A stretch of 15,213 bases of DNA from Clostridiales bacterium (GTDB lineage Bacteria > Bacillota_E > Sulfobacillia > Sulfobacillales > JAIMBI01), in the NCBI GenBank assembly GCA_027318915.1, contig DAHVOH010000070.1:1-15213 (forward strand). Reading direction: 5' to 3'. The notes below the pieces were generated by a model. The model was not told where the DNA came from and did not search any database. It saw nothing but the letters and a program-made list of their open reading frames with translations. Numbering within the stretch: position 1 is the first letter of the stretch; each line of letters begins with the position of its first letter. This document shows, in pieces, positions 7,150-12,884 of this stretch. A program made the position numbers and the translations under genes.

Positions 7150-8452
7150 GGGTCGCCTCGGCCTCGGGTGGGCGGTCCCCCCACATGTCGTCCAGAATCC
7201 GGTCCGCGACATCGACGGAGCCCACGAGGGGGTGCAGGGACAACGCCTGGACGGCGGTGTCGCGGTCTTGCCGCACGGCGGCATCGATGGTCAGCTGCTC
7301 ATAGGTTTTGATCAGCTGCAGCCAACCGCGAAGGAAAGGCGGAACGGGCGGTTGCGGATCGGGATGAGCCCCGTCGCCGTCGACCCGGCAGGACACCTCG
7401 ACCACCGACTCCGCCGGCAGATCCGCGAGGGTGGACCCGTTGGTCACATTGAGGACCATGGCTCGTGGCCGATCCAGGGCGATGGCCTCCAAGGCGTCCA
7501 CCGCCACCTGGGAATAGAAGGCCCCGCCTCGCCGGCTGAGCTCCGGGGGCTTTTCCGTCAGATCCGGGTCCTGATAGCGACGAAACAAATCCGCCTCGAT
7601 GGCCATCACTTCCGTCGCCCGCGTCCCCAAACCGTGGGCCATGGCCTGCTGCTCCTCGGCCAGCATCTGGTCGGGCAGCCAATAGTAGCGCAGGTAGCCG
7701 TTGGGCAGCACACCCAACTGCCGAATCAGGCGGGTCATCGCGTCACTGAACGCGGGACCCCCGGGCCACCCCTCGCCGTGGAGCCACGCGTCCAGCACCT
7801 CCGGTAAAATGTTGCGGCCCCCGTGCCAAACCCGGTGAGCGAACGAGAGATGATTCAATCCATACATGTCCAGCAGCACCGTGTCCGGCGGCACATCGAG
7901 ATGCTGGGCGATCGCGCGCTGCATCACCATCGGCGCATTGCACAGCCCCACCGTCCGCCGCCAGCCGTGGGTCAACAGCGCCTCGGTGACCATGCCCGCC
8001 GGGTTGGTGAAGTTGAGCAACCAGGCGTTAGGCGCCCAGCGCTCCAGGTCGCGCGCCAAGTCCAGCGCGACCGGGATCGTCCGGTACGCCTTGGCAAACC
8101 CTCCGGCTCCCACCGTTTCCTGACCGATGCGCCCGTGGCGGAGCGGGATGCTCTCGTCGCGAGCCCGAGCCGTCAGTCCTCCCACCCGATATTGCGCGCA
8201 GACGAAGTCCGCTCCCGTCAGCGCCGCCTCTCGATCCAACGTGGCTTCCACGCGGATCGCACGGCCGGCCCTGGCCACCATCCGCCGGGCCAGGCCTTCC
8301 ACGATGCGCTGCTTGTCCTGACCCGCCGTCACGTCAAGCAAGACGATACGCTCCACGGGCACATCGGGATGGGTCAAAAAGCCCTCGATCAACTCGGGCG
8401 TGTAGGAACTGCCGCCACCCACCACGGCCACGCGTATCCCAGTCTCCGACAC
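7142..8452 (-). CDS. Glycoside hydrolase family 4, 6-phospho-beta-glycosidase type
   Basis: The 436-residue product is a GH4 enzyme, which cleaves 6-phosphoglycosides by an NAD- and metal-dependent oxidation-elimination mechanism in the cytoplasm. The NAD loop is GGGSSYTPEL at 12-21. GQETVGAGGF at 110-119 and NFTNPAG at 147-153 are family motifs. The metal ligands are Cys171 in GLCNAPM and His201 in GLNHLSF. The Cys-Asn pattern and the LPNGYLRYY segment are those of 6-phospho-beta-glucosidases, not of the alpha group, which has Cys-His-Ser. Start is GTG 8452, with AAGGAGGT at 8458-8465 and a 5-base spacer; upstream in-frame residues are unlike the family. It overlaps the kinase gene by 8 bases. 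No PTS or ABC transporter is within view, so how the 6-phospho substrate arises is unclear; the kinase may supply it. The sugar (glucose, GlcNAc or other) cannot be fixed from motifs alone. Confidence 0.92.
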   Translation of the reverse strand: MSETGIRVAVVGGGSSYTPELIEGFLTHPDVPVERIVLLDVTAGQDKQRIVEGLARRMVARAGRAIRVEATLDREAALTGADFVCAQYRVGGLTARARDESIPLRHGRIGQETVGAGGFAKAYRTIPVALDLARDLERWAPNAWLLNFTNPAGMVTEALLTHGWRRTVGLCNAPMVMQRAIAQHLDVPPDTVLLDMYGLNHLSFAHRVWHGGRNILPEVLDAWLHGEGWPGGPAFSDAMTRLIRQLGVLPNGYLRYYWLPDQMLAEEQQAMAHGLGTRATEVMAIEADLFRRYQDPDLTEKPPELSRRGGAFYSQVAVDALEAIALDRPRAMVLNVTNGSTLADLPAESVVEVSCRVDGDGAHPDPQPPVPPFLRGWLQLIKTYEQLTIDAAVRQDRDTAVQALSLHPLVGSVDVADRILDDMWGDRPPEAEATHE

Positions 8453-8522
8453 AGCCAACCTCCTTGCTGCCGGGCCACACGGTGATCGCGCCGCCACCCC
8501 TGCCTCTCGACCAGGACTGTCC

Positions 8523-8714
8523 CTAGAAGATGGCCCGATGGATGGCGGGATGGCCGGCCAGCAAATGCGTCACCCAGATGATGTATACGCCCCCCAGCAG
8601 CATCACCAGGGACAGCGCCTGGACAAATCCCCGCCCGTAGCGGCTCGGATAACGGTACAGCCAAACACCGATGGCCATGGTCGCCAAGCCCGCCACCCAA
8701 CCGAAGATGGTCAT
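8523..8714 (-). CDS. Small two-helix membrane protein (63 residues)
   Basis: The product has two hydrophobic segments, about residues 3-20 and 31-50. A basic RYPSRYGRG linker joins them, and a short His-containing tail (HLLAGHPAIHRAIF) follows. No family is recognised. The ATG at 8714 is preceded by GAGGAG 9-10 bases upstream. It lies between pfkA (74-base gap) and the glycosidase gene (70-base gap) on the same strand. A longer reading from 8945 would run into pfkA with arginine-rich residues and is not credible. The clean transmembrane pattern with positive residues in the loop supports a real gene. The function is unknown. Confidence 0.7.
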   Translation of the reverse strand: MTIFGWVAGLATMAIGVWLYRYPSRYGRGFVQALSLVMLLGGVYIIWVTHLLAGHPAIHRAIF

Positions 8715-8788
8715 ATTCCTGTGCTCCTCAGTCCCGCCGATTGGCGCCACCCGGCCTTGACGGCGTTCTGAACCGGACCGCCTCCGCC

Positions 8789-9760
8789 CTAAATCGCCAA
8801 AACCTCCGCCAAGGCCGCCAATCCCAGATCCGGGTGGCGCCGGGTCTGCGCCACCGCCGCCAACTCCACCTCCGCGGGACGTCGGCCCGCCAAACCCACC
8901 ATGACGCCACTGCGGCCCGCAGCCAGCGTCAGCACCGCCTGGCACCCCAGCTGTCCGCCCAGAATCCGGTCGCTGGCGGACGGGGGCCCTCCCCGCTGCA
9001 AATGACCCAAGATCGTCATCCGCACTTCAAACCCGGTGCGCGCGGCGATCGCCTCCGCCGCCGGCTTGGCCCCGCCCGCGCCCTCCGCCGCCACCACCAG
9101 ACTGTGGCGCTTGCCACGCGCCCGGCTTTTGATCAGCCGATCGCAAATGGCATCAAAGTCGGGCGCCACCTCGGGAATCAGAATAGCCTCCGCCCCTCCG
9201 GCCAGTCCCGCCGCCACGGCGATCGCGCCCGACCGGCGGCCCATCACCTCCACCACGAAAATGCGCTCGTGCGCGCTGGCCGTGTCACGGAGGCGGTCCA
9301 TGGCCTCCACCACGATGTTCACGGCGGTATCAAAGCCGATGGTGGCATCCACCCCGTAGACATCGTTGTCGATGGTGGCGGGCACCCCGACCACCGACAC
9401 TCCGGCTTGGTGAAGACGCCAAGCGCCGGTCAGACTGCCCTCGCCTCCGACCACCACCAACCCGTCAACCCCCATGGCCGTCAGATGGTCCACCGCATGA
9501 CGAGGGCCATCCGCCTCCAGCATGAGCCCGCTGCGCGCCGTGTTGAGAATCGTCCCTCCCAGTTTGATGATGTCCGCCACCGACGACAACTCCAACACGT
9601 CCTGCCGCTCTTCAAAGATGCCTTGGAAGCCGCGCCGGATGCCCGTCACCTGGAATCCCATGTAGATGGACTGGCGAACCACTGCGCGAATAGCGGCATT
9701 CATGCCGGGGGCGTCGCCACCGGACGTCAGCACCCCTATCTTCTGCACGCCGCTCGCCAC
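8789..9760 (-). CDS. pfkA: 6-phosphofructokinase, ATP-dependent type with unusual active-site residues
   Basis: The 323-residue product has the length and motif order of bacterial PfkA, which phosphorylates fructose 6-phosphate to the 1,6-bisphosphate in glycolysis. Motifs are TSGGDAPG (12-19), GGEGS (105-109), PATIDND (127-133, with catalytic-base Asp131), HERIFVVEVMGR (164-175), and near the end GHLQRGGPPSASDR. Two points differ from textbook ATP-PFKs. The Mg-binding Asp (E. coli Asp103) is Glu107, and the residue equivalent to E. coli Gly124 is Ala128. Gly108 (equivalent to Gly104) is kept and Lys124 is absent, which argues for ATP and not pyrophosphate as donor. Start is uncertain between GTG 9760 and GTG 9748; neither has a strong binding site, and an extended -10 sequence at 9774-9782 would give a very short leader. 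It heads the minus-strand array. Confidence 0.92.
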   Translation of the reverse strand: MASGVQKIGVLTSGGDAPGMNAAIRAVVRQSIYMGFQVTGIRRGFQGIFEERQDVLELSSVADIIKLGGTILNTARSGLMLEADGPRHAVDHLTAMGVDGLVVVGGEGSLTGAWRLHQAGVSVVGVPATIDNDVYGVDATIGFDTAVNIVVEAMDRLRDTASAHERIFVVEVMGRRSGAIAVAAGLAGGAEAILIPEVAPDFDAICDRLIKSRARGKRHSLVVAAEGAGGAKPAAEAIAARTGFEVRMTILGHLQRGGPPSASDRILGGQLGCQAVLTLAAGRSGVMVGLAGRRPAEVELAAVAQTRRHPDLGLAALAEVLAI

Positions 9761-9773
9761 ACTTTCATCACCG

Positions 9774-9782
9774 ACTATACCA
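9774..9782 (-). promoter_or_regulatory. Candidate extended -10 promoter element for pfkA
   Basis: On the minus strand TGGTATAGT is a TGn-extended -10 box with five of six matches to TATAAT. The -35 at a 17-base spacing is only TCAAGA, but extended -10 promoters can do without a good -35. Transcription would start near 9767, leaving a leader of about 7 bases to GTG 9760 or 19 to GTG 9748. Confidence 0.4.
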
Positions 9783-9833
9783 TGGGGTCCCGCGGCTCTT
9801 GATGACAAGCCGTCGCGTGCGTTCGACGGCCGT

Positions 9834-9861
9834 TTGTTGGCGAAGGCGTGCCTGCTACACT
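9834..9861 (+). promoter_or_regulatory. Candidate promoter for the isochorismatase-family gene
   Basis: TTGTTG at 9834-9839 and TACACT at 9856-9861 are 16 bases apart, and TG at 9853-9854 makes an extended -10. The predicted start would be near 9868. It is divergent from the pfkA promoter candidate, about 100 bases away. The -35 match is weak (three of six). Confidence 0.35.
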
Positions 9862-9981
9862 GATCGTGGATACTCGACGAACAGCCGGAGGATCGCCGTC
9901 CCGGCACCTTCTTCTGCCGCGTGGTAGGCGCGTCGGGAACGCGTGCGCGCCCCACCGGCGCCGGTCGCACTTCTCCGGCGT

Positions 9982-9999
9982 TCGACGGCAATCCGTCGA
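9982..9999 (+). repeat. Inverted repeat (7-bp stem) in the long leader
   Basis: TCGACGG, loop CAAT, CCGTCGA form a perfect 7-bp stem. No T-run follows, so it is not an intrinsic terminator. It may be a leader structure or chance. Confidence 0.3.
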
Positions 10000-10155
10000 C
10001 AATCCGAACAACGGAGGATGTCTGCGAGCGTTCGCGTCGGGACCGTGCCGGGAAGGCGGCCGCCAAGGAACGGGAGTGGATTCGGACCGGGGCCACGCAG
10101 CGGTCTTGGGTGTACGCGCGTGCGACCCCACTTGGACGGAAAGGACGGCGAGCCA

Positions 10156-10707
10156 ATGAACACCGTGTTGGTGCTGATTGACATTCAGCGCGACTATTTC
10201 CCCGGAGGCCGGATGCCGCTTGACAGTCCCGAGTCCGCAGCGCGGCGGGCTGCTGCGCTCTTGGCCGCATTTCGAGACGATCAGCGGCCGATCGCACACG
10301 TCCATCATCATGCCGTTCGTCCGGACGCCTCGTTTCTTGCTCCCGGAACCGTGGGTGTGGATCCGTGGCCCGATGTGGTACCGCTCGACGGTGAGCCCGT
10401 TTTCATCAAGCACCATCCGAACGCCTTTCGTGACACGGATCTGGCGGCATGGCTGGAATCGCAGCACGCCACGACACTCCTGGTGGCGGGGATGATGACC
10501 CACATGTGCGTCGATGCCACTGTACGGGCGGCAGCGGACCAGGGCTGGCAGGTGGGCGTCGCGGCCGATGCGTGCGCGACCCGCACCCTGGTCTGGGACG
10601 GGCGGGACGTTCCCGCGGCCAGCGTGCATGCGGCGTTCCTGGCGGCGCTGCAGGGAACATACGCGGACGTGCGCAGCACCGAGCATTGGCTTGGAGCCCG
10701 CGGCTAA
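10156..10707 (+). CDS. Isochorismatase-family cysteine hydrolase
   Basis: The 183-residue product belongs to the isochorismatase-like hydrolase superfamily, which includes nicotinamidases, carbamoyl-sarcosine amidases and isochorismatases. The catalytic triad is visible as Asp9 (LIDIQRDYF), Lys85 (FIKHHPNAF) and Cys118 (MMTHMCVDATVRAA). The Cys marks it as an amidase-type hydrolase and not a true isochorismatase, which has Gly there. No nicotinamidase metal-site DxHxxxH pattern is obvious, although HVHHH at 48-52 is histidine-rich. The ATG at 10156 is preceded by GGAAAGGACGG and gives the standard N-terminus. An in-frame ATG at 10018 with GGAGG directly touching it would add 46 non-homologous residues and is rejected. 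The next gene starts 96 bases later. Substrate unknown. Confidence 0.9.
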   Translation: MNTVLVLIDIQRDYFPGGRMPLDSPESAARRAAALLAAFRDDQRPIAHVHHHAVRPDASFLAPGTVGVDPWPDVVPLDGEPVFIKHHPNAFRDTDLAAWLESQHATTLLVAGMMTHMCVDATVRAAADQGWQVGVAADACATRTLVWDGRDVPAASVHAAFLAALQGTYADVRSTEHWLGARG

Positions 10708-10755
10708 GCGTCACGCCGCGCAGCCTGTGCGAGGGCGATCACCCTGGGCGTCCAC

Positions 10756-10780
10756 GGCCACGACGCAGCGGGTCGTGGCC
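10756..10780 (+). promoter_or_regulatory. Perfect 9-bp hairpin upstream of the Lgt-like gene
   Basis: GGCCACGAC (10756-10764), loop GCAGCGG and GTCGTGGCC (10772-10780) form a perfect 9-bp stem. It sits between the hydrolase stop and the next gene's ribosome binding site. No T-run follows, so a classical terminator is unlikely. It could be an RNA stabiliser, an operator or part of a translation switch. Confidence 0.45.
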
Positions 10781-10802
10781 ACTCCCCGGGAGGAGGTGAT
10801 CC
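10780..10802 (+). promoter_or_regulatory. Complete Shine-Dalgarno sequence with a possible sequestering hairpin
   Basis: AGGAGGTGATCC at 10791-10802 can pair over 12 bases with the canonical 3' end of 16S rRNA, far longer than usual. GGAGG lies 7 bases before ATG 10804. CACTCC (10780-10785) can pair with GGA-GTG (10792-10798, one bulged G), which would hide the site. The two elements together suggest translation control, which is inference. Confidence 0.5.
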
Positions 10803-10803
10803 G

Positions 10804-11496
10804 ATGTTGCCGCCCATGTTTACGGTGGGCAGAGTCAGTCTCGATACCCGGATGCTCCTTCTGATAGGGTGTTGGCTTCTCGCGCGAGTGGTGTTGGATC
10901 GCCTCGCCACCCGGCAGTCGAACGGCCAAGCCCTCGCGGAACGCGCCTTTGACGCCGCGGCCGTCGGGGCCATCGTCGGGGGCAAGGTCGTGGCCGTACT
11001 GATGAATCCTGCGCTCTTGGCCGCGCCCGAGATCATCGTGCTGGGCGATGTCATCGCCATCACCGGAGCTTTTCTGGGCGCCCTCATCGCCATCGGGTGG
11101 GTGGGTTGGAGGGCCCGGGCTGACGGCCCCGACCTGAAAGCGGCCGCCGTTCTGTTCATTCCCGCCGGACTCACCTTCTATGCCGGCGCCAGCCTGGTTG
11201 GATGGCTCTTGGCAGGCGATTCGCAGTGGCTGGTCGCAGGGGCGCTGGCGGCTCTCGGCGGTGTCGGGGCGTGGGCGCTGCGGCGCACGCTCCCTCCGTG
11301 GCGCAGTCTCTTTGCGGCCGCGCTGGGCGGCGGTCTCGCCTGGTTGACCCTCTTGTCCTTGCCCGGATCGGGGCTGGTTTGGGAGACCTTCGCGGCGATC
11401 GTGATGGGTCTCGGGGGCGCGATCGGCCTCTTTTGGACGACCTGGAGTCTTGGATTGGCCGAGTCCGGCGGTCCGGAGGGCCCCGGCGCGCCATAG
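10804..11496 (+). CDS. Lgt-like polytopic membrane protein lacking the catalytic signature
   Basis: The 230-residue product is an integral membrane protein with about seven hydrophobic segments (near 16-32, 48-68, 76-101, 113-136, 142-158, 168-187 and 193-215). Its layout resembles prolipoprotein diacylglyceryl transferase (Lgt). It starts FTVGRVSLDTRMLLL like the Lgt N-terminus. GAIVGGKVVAVLMNP (56-69) matches the G..GGR.GYVLFYNP stretch, and ITGAFLGALIAIGW (86-99) matches the HGGLLG helix. At the position of the Lgt signature GRIGNF.NGE it has only GASLVGWLLAGDS, so the Arg and Asn needed for transfer are missing. It is therefore probably not an active Lgt. The ATG at 10804 is supported by the 12-base binding site. 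It is likely cotranscribed with the upstream hydrolase gene. The relation to Lgt is by pattern only; a different membrane family remains possible. Confidence 0.7.
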   Translation: MLPPMFTVGRVSLDTRMLLLIGCWLLARVVLDRLATRQSNGQALAERAFDAAAVGAIVGGKVVAVLMNPALLAAPEIIVLGDVIAITGAFLGALIAIGWVGWRARADGPDLKAAAVLFIPAGLTFYAGASLVGWLLAGDSQWLVAGALAALGGVGAWALRRTLPPWRSLFAAALGGGLAWLTLLSLPGSGLVWETFAAIVMGLGGAIGLFWTTWSLGLAESGGPEGPGAP

Positions 11497-12614
11497 GCCG
11501 GAGGGACTCCCCTTAGGACGAGCCCCAATCATTCCACAACAAGGCTCGATGGCTTCCAGCCCCAAGGGTTCTCGGGACAAGCGTGGTTGCTGGCCCCGGC
11601 GCGAGGAACAAAAGCCCGCACCGCACGCTCCGGGGTAAGAGACGGGGGCATGCGGCGATCCGCCGGACCGATGAGGTTCGGTCGGCGTTGGTTGCCGTAG
11701 GGGTGACGGCGCACAGACCAGTCCAGCGGGTCCCGGCGGCCACCCGGACAGCGGTCCCGGGCCATCCGGTCGTCACACGGCCCGCCACCCCGCGACCGGA
11801 TCGAACGAGCCCGTCCCACAACCGGCGAGAGAATATCGTCAAAGAGAGCCGGCTGACGGGGCCATCCCGCGACGGCACGCCGCGCGGTGGTCCCGCCGTC
11901 CATGGCCACGGCCCGCTGCATGAGCACCGGGCCACCGGCGGCGGCCCACCCAGGCTCGACGGGGGCCGGTGACCACCGCCGCCTCCACCACATCCCGGTT
12001 CCCGATTGACGCCGAGCGTCATCCCCAGTTGGGGCCGGGTGGGGCCGCCGACCCTTCGAATCGCCATCGCGGGGCCGCGCGGCGGCGTCCGCCATCGCTA
12101 CCAGCTGATCGAGCACGCGGCGCTGTCCCCATGACCGGTGTCCACCGGCATGGACTCGGGCCATACGCGCGGAGCCAGAGGGGCGGCGGACCCAGGCCGG
12201 CTCGGCCCACGCGCGTTTATCCCCCGCGCGCTCGCGACCATCGGTCGAAAAACGCCTCGGTCTGCCGGCCGACGCCCAGGAGCCGTGGCCATCCGTCCGC
12301 CACCCGGTAGCGCGGGGACCGTCCGGGGACGGTGTCGCCCCACGCCCGAAACACGGCGGCCGTCCCGACGGGCCACCCCGTTGGTTCGCGAATCGGCAGC
12401 GGTCCTTCCGGATCGATGCGCGCTGGACTGGCGCGTGCCGTGGCGCAATACGCAACATGCCATCACCTTTTTCGGGGCGTGGCACCGTTTAGGGGCGAAA
12501 AACAAGAGATACCACCGGCGTCAACACCCGGCGGTCGTTCCGCCGGATTCCCTCGGCCCGAACCGGATCTAGCGGTCGAAACCCCACCTCCCGCAGCCTT
12601 TATGCAAAGATCGG
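11497..12614. other. 1.1 kb region without an intact gene, probably decayed coding or mobile DNA
   Basis: No open frame here has a family signature I recognise. Long frames exist on the minus strand (for example 11529-12485) but they are rich in Arg, Pro, Gly and Ser, as expected for non-coding frames in GC-rich DNA. One minus-strand frame, 12220-12462, reads 81 codons with a more protein-like composition (DPEGPLPIREPTGWPVG, FFDRW), flanked by stops on both sides and without a good start. An imperfect hairpin lies near 11664-11686. The region sits between a convergent gene pair and abuts an IS110 remnant, so it may be decayed insertion DNA. This is inference. Confidence 0.45.
12009..12026. 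repeat. 18-base direct repeat, copy 1
   Basis: ACGCCGAGCGTCATCCCC here matches 17 of 18 bases of the copy at 12831-12848. The flanks do not match. The other copy lies just upstream of the IS110 remnant, so the pair may mark insertion-related sequence. Confidence 0.4.
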
Positions 12615-12789
12615 TTAGCAGACCGGCAACAACTCCGGCACGTCCAGTTGGCGTATCAACAGAGACGCGGCCTCCGGTGTGTGCGAAATCGTCCCCGGGG
12701 CGCGCCGGCTCTCGGCCGCTGCCCGCCATGGGCACCGCCCGGCGCGCTGTCGACATGTCCAACCCCAAAAACCGTGTACGGTGATCCAT
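12615..12789 (-). pseudogene. 5' remnant of an IS110-family transposase, frameshifted and truncated
   Basis: The ATG at 12789 has a good binding site (AAAAGGAG at 12797-12804, 7-base spacer) and begins MDHRTRFLGLDMS, then GREPARP. This matches the N-terminus of IS110-family transposases (MDH.TRFVGLDVSK...GREPAR). The next family segment, GTISHTPEAASLLIRQL followed by DVPELLPVC, is present but in the neighbouring frame, shifted at the CCCCGGGG run (12692-12700). After VC, where the family continues with YEAGP, the frame reads TAA at 12617-12615 and similarity stops. The catalytic DEDD residues beyond the first Asp (in GLD), the middle region and the C-terminus are not found in any frame of the next 1.1 kb. 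The remnant cannot make a working transposase. It lies 95 bases downstream of ylbJ. Recognition is from memory of the family, not from a search. Confidence 0.72.
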
Positions 12790-12830
12790 CTGCCGACTCC
12801 TTTTGCGTGGGGCTCCGCCTTGGCGCTTCC

Positions 12831-12848
12831 ACGCCGAGCGTCACCCCC
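12831..12848. repeat. 18-base direct repeat, copy 2
   Basis: ACGCCGAGCGTCACCCCC matches 17 of 18 bases of the copy at 12009-12026. It lies in the 95 bases between the ylbJ stop and the IS110 remnant start, where an IS110 element would keep its left non-coding end. Confidence 0.4.
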
Positions 12849-12884
12849 GTCTCCCGCACGGTGGACCGGCTTTCTTCATCATGA

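Larger units (their letters stand above)
9761..10155. other. Intergenic region between divergent pfkA and hydrolase genes
   Basis: These 395 bases separate divergent genes. Open frames here on both strands are arginine/proline-rich and match nothing I know, so I see no gene. The stretch holds candidate promoters in both directions and a hairpin at 9982-9999. The 12-base word GCGTTCGACGGC occurs twice, near 9820 and 9978. If the plus-strand promoter is real, the hydrolase mRNA has an untranslated leader of nearly 290 bases, long enough to hold a regulatory RNA. I recognise no known riboswitch in it. Confidence 0.45.

Noticed and set aside
8789..9760. Pyrophosphate-dependent PFK
   Set aside because: The PPi-type residues (Asp after GGE/D, and Lys in the PKTIDND motif) are absent; Gly108 and Ala128 are present instead.
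10018..10155. Earlier ATG for the cysteine hydrolase at 10018
   Set aside because: GGAGG touches the ATG with no spacer, and the added 46 residues are Arg/Pro/Gly-rich and not found in the family.
9775..10686. A 303-codon open frame on the minus strand
   Set aside because: It is antisense to the cysteine hydrolase, whose catalytic triad is intact, and it shows no family features.
10156..10707. True isochorismatase of siderophore synthesis, linked to the DHB-AMP ligase-like gene
   Set aside because: The catalytic Cys118 marks an amidase-type hydrolase, and the gene is on the other strand 5 kb away with no other siderophore genes in view.
11664..11686. Hammerhead-like piece (CCGATGAGG) in an imperfect hairpin
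   Set aside because: The CUGAUGA and GAAA core elements needed for a hammerhead ribozyme are not both present.
11529..12485. A 318-codon open frame on the minus strand
   Set aside because: Arg, Gly and Pro dominate, no motif or binding site is present, and the more protein-like pieces are in other frames. Treated as non-coding or decayed.
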